Assembly (NCBI GenBank): GCA_028284625.1
Contig: JANQRH010000026.1
Span: 124,001-188,000, forward strand
DNA length: 64,000 nucleotides
Direction: 5' to 3'
DNA from: Afifellaceae bacterium
Lineage (GTDB): Bacteria > Pseudomonadota > Alphaproteobacteria > Rhizobiales > Afifellaceae
The number at the start of each line of letters is the position of its first letter. The first letter of the stretch is position 1. The notes under the pieces are model-generated. The model searched no databases and was not told where the DNA came from. It saw only the letters and a list, made by a program, of their open reading frames with translations. The translations under genes were made by a program, and so were the position numbers. This document shows positions 44,396-52,410 of this stretch, in pieces.

Positions 44396-45147
44396 TACAA
44401 AGCTTTGCCGCCGATACATTGGCCGGAAAGGCCGCGCTTGTGACCGGCGCGGCGCAGGGGATCGGGCTCGCCATCGCCCGCGCGCTGGCGGAGGCTGGCG
44501 CATCGGTGCTGCTCACCGACATGGACTCATCGGTGGAGGAGGCTGCGGCGACAATCGGCCCGCGCGCAGCGGCCCGTGTCGTTGACGTGCGCGACGAGGA
44601 CGCGCTCGCCGCCGCGGCGGACGATCTGATCGCCCGCTTCGGCAGGCTCGACATCATGGTCAACAACGCGGCGCTGACCATCGCAAAGCCGGTCTGGGAC
44701 ATTCCCGCAGCGGAGTGGGACGAGGTGATGGCCGTCAATCTGCGCGGCGTGTTCTTCGGCTGCCGCGTCGCCGGCCGGCATATGCGCGCCCAGAACGCTG
44801 GCCGCATCATCAATCTCACCTCGCTCGCCGGCCAGCGCGGCGGTGCGGTTGCTGGTGCGCACTATTCCGCCTCCAAGGCCGGCATCATTGCGCTGACCAA
44901 ATGCTTTGCCCAGGAACTCGCCGGCGATAGCGTGACCGTCAACGCCATCGCGCCGGCGGCGATCGATGGGCCGATGGCGCAAGCCATGCCGCGCGAGAAG
45001 GTCGATGCCATGGCCGCGACCATCCCGGTGAAGCGGTTGGGCAATGACCGCGAAGTCGCCGCGGCCGCCATCTATCTCGCATCGGATGCCGCCGGTTTCG
45101 TGACCGGCACAACGCTCGACATCAATGGCGGCCTCTTCATGCGTTGA
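44392..45147 (+). CDS. Short-chain dehydrogenase/reductase
   Basis: SDR of 251 aa overlapping the RidA gene by four bases (ATGA). The cofactor motif is VTGAAQGIGLAIARALAEAG, NNAALTIAK is the structural motif, catalytic residues are in ITNL-type INLTSLAGQRGGAVAGAHYSASKAG, and the C-terminus VTGTTLDINGGLFMR is typical of classical SDRs. It probably oxidises or reduces a hydroxyacyl-CoA intermediate. Two SDRs in one operon suggest two separate steps. Confidence 0.88.
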   Translation: MIQSFAADTLAGKAALVTGAAQGIGLAIARALAEAGASVLLTDMDSSVEEAAATIGPRAAARVVDVRDEDALAAAADDLIARFGRLDIMVNNAALTIAKPVWDIPAAEWDEVMAVNLRGVFFGCRVAGRHMRAQNAGRIINLTSLAGQRGGAVAGAHYSASKAGIIALTKCFAQELAGDSVTVNAIAPAAIDGPMAQAMPREKVDAMAATIPVKRLGNDREVAAAAIYLASDAAGFVTGTTLDINGGLFMR

Positions 45148-45186
45148 GCCCATGCGGGCCGCTTTGCCAACCGGAAAGGACGAATG

Positions 45187-45564
45187 ATGGCCGTTGAGTT
45201 TTCAGCTCCCGAGATACCCAGCCCGCTTCGCGTCATCCTGCTCGGCGCCGCTACGCAGGGGTGGTTTCAGGCAACCGACGAGGAACGCCGCGAGAAAGTT
45301 CTGCCGCGCTTTCGCGACATCATCACCGAGTGGGAAGGGTTGGGCGCCAAGGTGCTCGCCACGATCGACGACGATCTCTTCATGGTCGGCGAGCCGAGTA
45401 CGCCGGACGTCACGTGGTATCTGATCTTCGAGGTTCCCTCGCAGGCGGCGGTCGCGGGAATGATCCAGTGCCTCCGCCGCACCGTGGATGGCGTGCGCCT
45501 CGACCGCTATATCCGCATCGAAGCGCGCTTCGGTCGCCCGTTCTTCCTTCTTGAGAAGGTCTAA
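45187..45564 (+). CDS. Conserved-looking hypothetical protein (125 aa) of the anthranilate operon
   Basis: Reads MAVEFSAPEIPSPLRVILLG and continues with DEERREKVLPRFRDIITEWEGLGAKVLATIDDDLFMVG, VTWYLIFEVPSQAAVAGMIQCLRRT and YIRIEARFGRPFFLLEK. There is no signal peptide or membrane helix. The alternating strand-helix pattern is compatible with a ferredoxin-like (dimeric alpha/beta barrel) fold. Two ATGs lie in tandem at 45184 and 45187; the second is six bases after GGAAAGGA and is preferred. It lies 36 bases after the SDR gene and converges with the next RidA gene. I do not recognise the family. Confidence 0.7.
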   Translation: MAVEFSAPEIPSPLRVILLGAATQGWFQATDEERREKVLPRFRDIITEWEGLGAKVLATIDDDLFMVGEPSTPDVTWYLIFEVPSQAAVAGMIQCLRRTVDGVRLDRYIRIEARFGRPFFLLEKV

Positions 45565-45953
45565 CCCGCTTGCCGCTTCAGCGCGGTGACCTCGATCTCT
45601 ACCTTGATGCCGGGAACCGCGAAGTCGCAGACGATCGTTGTATTGGTGGGGCGGGGGTCGGAGAACGTCTCGCCGAGAATCTTTGCGACAGGCATCAGGT
45701 CATCGGCGCTCCCGAGATAGACGCGGACCTGTACGATGTCGCTCAATGACGCATCGGCTTTTCCGAGCGCGTCGGCGATGGTCGCGAGCGACAGTCGCGT
45801 CTGCTCCGCGGGGTCGTCGGGAAATCGATCGTTGGCGATGTCGTAGCCGGCCGTGCCGGAGACGAATATCCATTCGCCGTCGACCACGGCGCGCGAATAG
45901 CCCGCCAGTTCCTCGAATTTGGAGCCGGAAGAGATCGCCCAACGTTTTGTCAT
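45561..45953 (-). CDS. RidA-family protein (second copy)
   Basis: Protein of 130 aa with AVVDGEWIFVSGTAGYD, QTRLSLATIADALGKADASLSDIVQVRVYLGS and the family's C-terminal arginine region PRPTNTTIVCDFAVPGIKVEIEVTAL. It is encoded opposite to the operon and converges with it, overlapping by four bases. Its start is 111 bases from the divergent flavoprotein gene. It is distinct in sequence from the RidA at 44 kb and may act on another enamine or imine, perhaps the product of the adjacent amine oxidase-like enzyme. Confidence 0.86.
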   Translation of the reverse strand: MTKRWAISSGSKFEELAGYSRAVVDGEWIFVSGTAGYDIANDRFPDDPAEQTRLSLATIADALGKADASLSDIVQVRVYLGSADDLMPVAKILGETFSDPRPTNTTIVCDFAVPGIKVEIEVTALKRQAG

Positions 45954-46070
45954 CTTGTGTCCCCGCCATTGCTTTAGGATTGAACAAATCGCATCGCTGC
46001 ATAGGATCAGCGCTCGCCGCCTGCAAGCCTCGCTCGCAATCCCTGAGCCAAGACTGAAAACGACGTGCCG

Positions 46071-47360
46071 ATGGAATCGGAAGCTCTGAGATCATTGTGG
46101 TGGCACACCGCCGAGCCGCCGCCGCAAACGGCAAGGCTCGAGGGCGGCGTCGAAGCCGAGATCGCCATTGTCGGCGGCGGCTTCACTGGGCTGACCGCCG
46201 CGCTTCATCTGGCCGAGCGCGGCGTCAGCGTCGCGGTGCTGGAGGCCGATGTTCTTGGCGCGGGCGCCAGCGGCCTGAACGGTGGCTTCGTGGTCCCCAA
46301 TTTCGCCAAGGCCGATTCTGCTCAGGCGACGCGCCGGCTCGGCGAAGCGCGCGGCCGCGCGTTGCTTGAATTGGTGAGCCGCGGCGGAGAGCGCGTGTTC
46401 GAGACAGCCCGGACGCACAATATCGCCTGTGATGCTGTCGAGACCGGCTGGATGCAGCCGGCCCACAATGAAGCCGCCGCCGAGACCGCACGCGCCCGCG
46501 TCGATTTCTGGCGCTCGCTCGGCCGCCCGGTCGAGTATCTCTCAGGCGCGGAGGTCAAGCAGCGCACCGGCATGGCGCGCTATCACGGCGCGCTTTTTGA
46601 CGGCTCCGGCGGGACGATCCAGCCCTTGAGCTATCTCCGTGGGCTGGCGCGCGCCGCAATCAAGCACGGTGCAACGATCTATGAGGGCGCATCGGTCGCC
46701 TCGGCCGTCCGCCGGGGCGGTCGCTGGCGGCTCGATTGCGGTGGACCAGCGGTCACCGCCAAGACGGTGCTCCTTTGCACCAACGCGGCGATGTCCGGGC
46801 TCGGCCGGCGCCTGGCGCGCACCATCGTGCCGCTCCCGGTCTACCAGATCGCCACCGAACCGCTGCCGCCGGACACGATCGAGCGCATCGCGCCACAGCG
46901 CATTCCCGTGTCCGACATGCGCGGCAATCTCTTCACCTACCGTCTCGACCGCGACGACCGCCTCATCAGCGGCGGGATGTCGCTCGTGCCGCTTGGTGCG
47001 CACGAACGCGTGGGGCAGGCGGTCGCCGAACGGCTGGCGCGCGAGCTGAAGCTCTCCGACGTGCCGCGCGTGGACTATGTCTGGCGCGGCGTGGCGGCCA
47101 TGACCACCGACTTCCTGCCGCGTCTCATCGAATTCGGGCCGGGCTTCATCGGCGCAATCGGCTGCAACGGGCGCGGCATCGCCATGACGACCATGCTGGG
47201 TGAGGTGCTCGCCGACGCGGCCACCGGAACGGCGCTCAGCGAGCTGCCGGTGCCGACCGCCTCGGCAACGGCGATCCCCCTGCGGCCGCTCGCCGGCCTG
47301 GCCGCCTCCGCCGCGCTCCTTCAGGCGCGCTGGCGGGACTGGCGCGCGGGCGCGGTGTAA
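46071..47360 (+). CDS. FAD-dependent amine/amino-acid oxidase (DAO family, PuuB/OrdL-like)
   Basis: Flavoprotein of about 429 aa from the ATG at 46071; a GTG six bases upstream is possible. The FAD motif is AEIAIVGGGFTGLTAALHLAERGVSVAVLEADVLGAGASGLNGGFV. The C-terminal part has VDYVWRGVAAMTTDFLPRLIEFGPGFIGAIGCNGRGIAMTTMLGEVLAD. The N-terminal LWWHTAEPPPQTARLEG resembles PuuB/OrdL-type oxidases of amines such as gamma-glutamylputrescine. It is divergent from a RidA protein, which would deal with the imine product. The substrate is unknown. Confidence 0.85.
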   Translation: MESEALRSLWWHTAEPPPQTARLEGGVEAEIAIVGGGFTGLTAALHLAERGVSVAVLEADVLGAGASGLNGGFVVPNFAKADSAQATRRLGEARGRALLELVSRGGERVFETARTHNIACDAVETGWMQPAHNEAAAETARARVDFWRSLGRPVEYLSGAEVKQRTGMARYHGALFDGSGGTIQPLSYLRGLARAAIKHGATIYEGASVASAVRRGGRWRLDCGGPAVTAKTVLLCTNAAMSGLGRRLARTIVPLPVYQIATEPLPPDTIERIAPQRIPVSDMRGNLFTYRLDRDDRLISGGMSLVPLGAHERVGQAVAERLARELKLSDVPRVDYVWRGVAAMTTDFLPRLIEFGPGFIGAIGCNGRGIAMTTMLGEVLADAATGTALSELPVPTASATAIPLRPLAGLAASAALLQARWRDWRAGAV

Positions 47361-47367
47361 TCGGAGC

Positions 47368-48225
47368 TCAGCCCAATCCCATCTGCCGGCGCACCGCGCG
47401 ATTGAGCGGCGCGTCCGGATTGGCGAACGCGTCAAGCACCACGGTGATGTGGTTGGTGTCGGGCACGACGAACTGCTCCACATTGGTTCCGTCGTCACGG
47501 CACTGCTCGGCGAAATGCGCCGTCTGATCGATGAACACGCGGGTCTCGTCCGCGCCGACTGCGGCGATGAGCGGCGAACCGATATGCGGCCGGCGGCGGA
47601 GCGGGCTGAGCGTCGCCACGTCGTCGTCGGTAAAGGCCAGAAGGTCGTTTCGGAATGATGCGGCGACCGGCGCCAGATCGTAGAGCCCGCTGATGGCCGT
47701 GCCGCCCTTGATCACATCGGCGGGCAGCCCGGCATCGGCGAGCCGCGTCCGATCCATGATCTCAGCCACCAGATGTCCGCCGGCTGAATTGCCGGAGACG
47801 AAGATGCGCTCCGGATCGATACCGTGCGCCGCGCCGTGACGATGAACAAAGCCGACGGCCTTGAGGCAGGACTCGACGATGTGGCCGAGACGGACGTCCG
47901 GGATGAGCGGATAGTCGATGATGGCAACGGCCGCGCCGGACGGCACGAAGCCCGCCGCGACAAAAGAGAAGTCGCGCGCCGCCAGCGTGCTCCAGAAGCC
48001 GCCATGGATGAAAATCTGGACAGGCGCGGGCGCGTCACCTGCCGCCGGAAACAGGTTCAGCGTCTCGCTTTTGCGTTCGCCATAGGCGATATCGCGTGCC
48101 GCCTTGAAGCCGGCGTCAGCGGCCTTCGTCGCCTTGGCGCGGCGCTCAAACAGCGCCTCGACATCGGCGATGGAGTCCAGCCGGAACTGGGCGTCGAGCG
48201 CCTCTTGCTCGTCGTTAGCGGACAT
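47368..48225 (-). CDS. Alpha/beta-hydrolase, arylformamidase-like
   Basis: Protein of 285 aa. HGGFW in VQIFIHGGFWSTLAARDFS is the oxyanion motif of the kynurenine formamidase/hormone-sensitive lipase-like group. The nucleophile is in VSGNSAGGHLVAEIM and the catalytic His near VVPDTNHITVV. The opening FRLDSIADVEALFERRAKATKAADAGFKAARDIAYGE also resembles arylformamidases. Hydrolysis of an N-formyl aromatic amine, for example N-formylanthranilate, would fit the neighbouring anthranilate operon. It lies downstream of the Liv operon on the same strand and converges with the DAO gene. Confidence 0.8.
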   Translation of the reverse strand: MSANDEQEALDAQFRLDSIADVEALFERRAKATKAADAGFKAARDIAYGERKSETLNLFPAAGDAPAPVQIFIHGGFWSTLAARDFSFVAAGFVPSGAAVAIIDYPLIPDVRLGHIVESCLKAVGFVHRHGAAHGIDPERIFVSGNSAGGHLVAEIMDRTRLADAGLPADVIKGGTAISGLYDLAPVAASFRNDLLAFTDDDVATLSPLRRRPHIGSPLIAAVGADETRVFIDQTAHFAEQCRDDGTNVEQFVVPDTNHITVVLDAFANPDAPLNRAVRRQMGLG

Positions 48226-48258
48226 GGGTCACAAGATGCTTGGGGCCACGTAGATGTT

Positions 48259-48480
48259 TGTCATCCCGGTTCGGCCGCAAGGCCGAGACCGGGACCCATA
48301 ATCTCCGAGGGCGCCAGCTGAGCAATGGTGCTCCGGCCGCATGACCGGTGGCTATGGGTCCCGGACTGGCGCTCGCGCGCCCTCCGGGATGACAATCGAA
48401 GGGACCTGGATCGTTTCATTGGTCACGCCACTTTGCGAAGCGTCATCCCGGCCAACGCCCTTCGGCCGGCCGGGACGACA
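48259..48480. repeat. Cluster of intergenic GTCATCCCGG palindromes
   Basis: The 273 bases between the binding-protein gene and the hydrolase gene hold nested inverted repeats. GTCATCCCGG at 48260-48269 pairs with CCGGGATGAC at 48384-48393, and GGGACCCATA at 48291-48300 pairs with TATGGGTCCC at 48353-48362. A third, shorter element GTCATCCCGGCC...GGCCGGGACGAC spans 48442-48479. Internal small stems such as CGGCCGCAAGGCCG are also present. No gene is apparent in this stretch. Confidence 0.7.
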
Positions 48481-48498
48481 TCGGTGAAGCGTCGTCTC

Positions 48499-49776
48499 CT
48501 AGCCGTCGATTTCGGTGAACAGCGCGTTCATGTCCTCAATCGTCAGCGTGTTCTCAACGCCAAGCTCGCCATCCTTGATGTTCCAGATGAGCGCAGCACC
48601 ATTGACGTCGCCATTGGCGTCGAAGATCACCGGACCTGTCGCGCCGACATAGCGGATCGGCTTGCCGTCCTTGATCAGCGCAACGGCTTTGGCGAATTCC
48701 TCCGGCCCGGTGCCGACGACCGTGCCATCCGGGTCCTGGATCATGCGTACAGAGTCGCGAATGGCCGGTCCGCTGAGATCCGGTGCGATGTTCATCGCAA
48801 GGCCGATCACCATCGCCGCATCGTATTGCGTCGCAATGCCCGGCCCATCGGCGCTGGCGTCATACTTCGCCTGAAACGCGTCGCGGAAGGCGTCGACCGT
48901 CGGGCCGCCCGCAGAAGCATTGTCCATACCGTAGGCGTTGTTCAGATATTGTCCGCCGACGGCCTCGACATAATCAGGGCTTCTCAGCGCGTTGTTGAGG
49001 ATAAAGTTCTGCGGGCCGCCAAGCGAGATCCACTCACGCGTCATCGTCGCGCCGTCCTGCGGGAAGGCCACGAAAAACACGGCGTCAGGATTGGCCGCCA
49101 GGCCGACATTCACTTCGGCGCGGTAGGAAGGCTGGTTCTCGTTGAAGGCAGCCTCTGCCACGATCTCACCGCCCAACTTTGCCGTGGCGGTCTTGAAATA
49201 TTCCACCATGCCGGTGCCGAAATCGGTGTTGACGTAGATGACCGCGATGCGCTTGTAGCCGCGGTCGGACGCCACCTTGGCGCTGGCATAGGCCTGCGTC
49301 TTCACCGTCGGCAGCGTGCGGAAGAAGTAGCCGCCGCTTTCGCCGCTCTCGGCAAGCGCCGTGAACGTAGCAGCAGTGGAGCAGCAGGTGATCTGCACGA
49401 CCTCGGACGGTGCGGTGACGGAGGTCAGGATCGGCAGGCTGACGCCGCTCGATACAGTGCCCGTCAGTGCGGAGACGCGCTCCACTTCTACGAGGAACTT
49501 CGCCGCGTCCACGCCGACGGTCGGCTGCCCCTGATCGTCGCGCAGCAGAAACTCAACCGGGCAGCCCTTGATGCCGCCGCCTTCGTTTATGTGCTCGAAT
49601 GCGAGCTGCGCGCTCTCAGCGATGCGCTCGCCGACCGCACCCATTGAGCCTGTCAACGGCAGGATACCGCCGACTTTCACCGGGCACTCCGCGTCCTGCG
49701 CGTACACCGCCGACGGCGCCATGATTGCCGCGGCGAGCGCAGTGCCGAGGGTCAATCCCAACAGATTTCTCATCAC
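48499..49776 (-). CDS. Branched-chain amino-acid-type ABC binding protein (LivK-like)
   Basis: Periplasmic binding protein of 425 aa with signal MMRNLLGLTLGTALAAAIMAPSAVYA. The mature start ECPVKVGGILPLTGSMGAVGERIAESAQLAFEHINEGGG is the classical leucine-binding fold opening. Later segments are VVQITCCSTAATFTALAE and GYKRIAVIYVNTDFGTGMVEYFK. Paired cysteines (ECPV, ITCC) may be disulfide-bonded. Liv-type systems next to aromatic operons often carry aromatic acids rather than leucine, so an anthranilate- or indole-type ligand is possible. Confidence 0.9.
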   Translation of the reverse strand: MMRNLLGLTLGTALAAAIMAPSAVYAQDAECPVKVGGILPLTGSMGAVGERIAESAQLAFEHINEGGGIKGCPVEFLLRDDQGQPTVGVDAAKFLVEVERVSALTGTVSSGVSLPILTSVTAPSEVVQITCCSTAATFTALAESGESGGYFFRTLPTVKTQAYASAKVASDRGYKRIAVIYVNTDFGTGMVEYFKTATAKLGGEIVAEAAFNENQPSYRAEVNVGLAANPDAVFFVAFPQDGATMTREWISLGGPQNFILNNALRSPDYVEAVGGQYLNNAYGMDNASAGGPTVDAFRDAFQAKYDASADGPGIATQYDAAMVIGLAMNIAPDLSGPAIRDSVRMIQDPDGTVVGTGPEEFAKAVALIKDGKPIRYVGATGPVIFDANGDVNGAALIWNIKDGELGVENTLTIEDMNALFTEIDG

Positions 49777-49816
49777 ACCTCTCCCTCTTCCTTAAACTTC
49801 AGCGATTTTGGCATGT

Positions 49817-50761
49817 TTAGCCCACATGGCGCGAGACGACCGGCTCCTCGCCGATCAATCCGCGCGGCTTGAAGACCAGCATGACGACAAGCAGCAGGCC
49901 GATCAGGATGGATTGCGCGGCCGCACCCTGCGTTTGAAACTCCGGCGGCAGCACCTTGGACACCAGGACACCGCTGCCGCTCCACAGCCCCCAAACGATC
50001 AACGCGCCAAGCAACGCCCCGCGATTGTTGCCGCTCCCCCCGACGATCAGCATCGTCCATATCTGGAACGTCAGAATCGGCAGGAAGTCGAACGGGCTGA
50101 CAAAGCCGATGAAGCTTGCATGCAGCGCGCCTGCAAGCCCGATGATGACGGACCCAAGGACGAAGGCCTGCAGCCGAAAAAGCCGTGCGTCCTTGCCGAG
50201 CGCCACAGCCGCCGTTTCGTCTTCGCGGATAGCCCTCAACACCCGCCCCCATGGTGAGCGGACGACGCGCTCCAGCGCCCAATAGACCAGCACTGTCGCT
50301 GCCGCGACCAGCCCGAGAAAGAAGATGTTGTACGAGAGCTGGCCATCGAAGTAGCCGGCAAGCGGGCGCGGGATGGAGGTGAAGCCGAGGCTTCCTCCGG
50401 TCAGCGACTGCCAGTTCAGCGTGATGAGCTGAACCGTCACCGCAATTCCGAACGTGGCGATCGCCAGATAGTCGCCGCGGAGCCGCACCGTGGCGATCCC
50501 TACGATCAGCGCCGCCAGCGCTGCGGCCGCCATCGCGCCGAGGACACCGACCGGCCATGGCAATCCGAGGTTGGCGATCAACAAGGGATTGGGCGGTGCG
50601 GTGATGATGGCGTGCGTGTAGGCGCCGATGGCGTAGAACGCGACCACGCCAGCATTGAAGACGCCAGTGAAGCCCCATTGGAGATTGAGGCCGAGGCAGG
50701 CGATGCCGAAGATCAGCACGACGGTGAGGAAGAAGACGAGATAGGAGACGATGCCGATCAT
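49817..50761 (-). CDS. Branched-chain amino-acid-type ABC permease (LivM-like)
   Basis: Membrane protein of 314 aa with eight or more hydrophobic helices. LivM features are GLNLQWGFTGVFNAGVVAFYAIGAYTHA and GRVLRAIREDETAAVALGKDARLFRLQAF, the loop contacting the ATPase. It lies 40 bases before the binding-protein gene. The stop of the LivH-like gene lies three bases upstream of its ATG. Confidence 0.92.
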   Translation of the reverse strand: MIGIVSYLVFFLTVVLIFGIACLGLNLQWGFTGVFNAGVVAFYAIGAYTHAIITAPPNPLLIANLGLPWPVGVLGAMAAAALAALIVGIATVRLRGDYLAIATFGIAVTVQLITLNWQSLTGGSLGFTSIPRPLAGYFDGQLSYNIFFLGLVAAATVLVYWALERVVRSPWGRVLRAIREDETAAVALGKDARLFRLQAFVLGSVIIGLAGALHASFIGFVSPFDFLPILTFQIWTMLIVGGSGNNRGALLGALIVWGLWSGSGVLVSKVLPPEFQTQGAAAQSILIGLLLVVMLVFKPRGLIGEEPVVSRHVG

Positions 50762-50764
50762 GGG

Positions 50765-51667
50765 TTAGTGCCTTTCCGGTGTGCCGAAAAGGCCATACGG
50801 CCGGATATAGAGGACAAGCATCAGAAGCAGGAACGGCATCGCAGTCTTGTAGCCGGCGGGCACCACCAGCACGGAGAGGTTCTCCGCCAATCCTACGAGC
50901 AGCCCGCCAATGACGGCGCCGAAGAGGCTGCCCGATCCGCCAAGGATGGCGGCAGCGAACACTGCCAAGAGGAGGTTGAAACCCATCTCCGGCCGCAGCT
51001 GTACGGTCAGGCCGAGAAACGTTCCTGCCATGGCGGCGAGCGCGCCGGCGATGAACCACGCAATGCGGATCATCTTGCGGATTTCCACGCCGCAGATGCC
51101 GGCAAGCGTCGGGCTTTCCGCCATCGCCCGCATCGCCATGCCGATCCGTGTCAGCCGCAGAACCAGATAGAAGAAGATGACGACCGCGAAGGTAAGGCCG
51201 AGCACGACGATCTGGTCCGGCATGACGCGCACATTCGGCAGGATCTCCACAGCGATCTGCAACTCGCGGCTATAATAGTGGACGTCGGGTCCCCAGATCA
51301 GCAGCACCAGGTTACGCAACACCAGCGCCACGCCGAAGCTTGCAAAGATCATCGTCAGGCGATGAGCGTTACGCGATCTCAGGCGATTGTAGACGATCGC
51401 ATCGATGAGGATGGCGGCGGAGCCGGCGACGATTGCCGCGATCAGTATAGCGACGAGGAACTGCCAGCCGAACGAGACCGGGCCGATCGGCACGCCGGCG
51501 GTGGCAACGGCCGTGAAGGTGAGGGCGCTATAGGCACCCAGCGTGAGGATGTCGCCATGGCCGAAATTGGCGAAGCGCAATATCTGCAAGCTCAGTGAGA
51601 TACCGATCGCGCCGAGCGCGATGATGGCGCCGGTCAGGATACCGTCGGCGATGGCCTGCCCGATCAT
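50765..51667 (-). CDS. Branched-chain amino-acid-type ABC permease (LivH-like)
   Basis: Membrane protein of 300 aa. LivH features are GAIGISLSLQILRFANFGHGDILTLGAYSALTF near the N-terminus and TRIGMAMRAMAESPTLAGICGVEIRKMIRIAWFIAGALAAMAG in the coupling-loop region. Its ATG overlaps the LivF-like stop by four bases. Confidence 0.92.
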   Translation of the reverse strand: MIGQAIADGILTGAIIALGAIGISLSLQILRFANFGHGDILTLGAYSALTFTAVATAGVPIGPVSFGWQFLVAILIAAIVAGSAAILIDAIVYNRLRSRNAHRLTMIFASFGVALVLRNLVLLIWGPDVHYYSRELQIAVEILPNVRVMPDQIVVLGLTFAVVIFFYLVLRLTRIGMAMRAMAESPTLAGICGVEIRKMIRIAWFIAGALAAMAGTFLGLTVQLRPEMGFNLLLAVFAAAILGGSGSLFGAVIGGLLVGLAENLSVLVVPAGYKTAMPFLLLMLVLYIRPYGLFGTPERH

Positions 51668-52410
51668 GCCGCCCCCGATGCCTTCGCTGCGCGTCTTCCC
51701 CCTAAAAACGCCTCGGCGATCGCCGGATCGTTTAAAAGCTCGTCGGGCGTCCCGGCAATGTAGTTCCGTCCCTCCGTCAGCACGTAGGCGCGATTGGAGA
51801 TGCGGATCGCCGCCTTGGCGTTCTGCTCCACCATCAGCACAGCCACGTTGAGCTCGGTGAGCCGCCTGAGATCGGCGAAGACATCGGCCACGACCTTGGG
51901 CGAAAGCCCGGCGGTCGGCTCATCCAGCATGATCGCCTTGGGATCGGTCATCAGCGCGCGCGCCACGGCGAGCATTTGGCGCTGCCCGCCGGAAAGCACC
52001 CGGCCCGCCGACGCCCGGCGTTCGGCAAGCACAGGGAAATGCTCGTAGGCGCGCTGCAGCCGTAGCCGCAAATCGGCGCGGGAGACGGTATGCGCCCCGA
52101 CGATTAGGTTCTCTTGGATGCTCAGATTGGTGAAGATGTTGCCGGTCTGCGGCACGAAGCCGACGCCGGATTTCACCATCTCATGCGCCGGATGTCCGGA
52201 CACATCGCGGCCGGCAAAAGTCACCGTACCGCTCTCAAAGACCACGAGCCCGGCGATGGCTTTCAGAAGCGTCGACTTCCCCGCTCCGTTCGGGCCGACG
52301 ATCGTCACGATCTCGCCCGGCGCCACATCGACGGACACGCCGTGCACGATCGGCAGGCCACGCACATAGCCGGCCACGATGTCGCGCGCGCTGAGAATAG
52401 GCTCGCTCAC
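51664..52410 (-). CDS. Branched-chain amino-acid-type ABC ATPase (LivF-like)
   Basis: ATPase of 248 aa starting on a GTG that overlaps the LivG-like stop. Walker A is GPNGAGKST, the Q-loop region is VGFVPQTGNIFTNLSIQENL, the signature is LSGGQRQMLAVARALM and Walker B is AIMLDEPTAGLSPKV. The short form and the VLMVEQNAKAAIRISNRAYVL end are typical of LivF. Confidence 0.93.
   Translation of the reverse strand: MSEPILSARDIVAGYVRGLPIVHGVSVDVAPGEIVTIVGPNGAGKSTLLKAIAGLVVFESGTVTFAGRDVSGHPAHEMVKSGVGFVPQTGNIFTNLSIQENLIVGAHTVSRADLRLRLQRAYEHFPVLAERRASAGRVLSGGQRQMLAVARALMTDPKAIMLDEPTAGLSPKVVADVFADLRRLTELNVAVLMVEQNAKAAIRISNRAYVLTEGRNYIAGTPDELLNDPAIAEAFLGGRRAAKASGAA

Noticed and set aside
48325-49647. 440-aa plus-strand ORF
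   Set aside because: Opposite the LivK-like gene, which has a signal peptide and family fold; the plus frame reads through repeats and has low-complexity composition.
49773-51059. 428-aa minus-strand ORF in a second frame
   Set aside because: Arg/Gly-rich alternate frame of the LivM-like gene.
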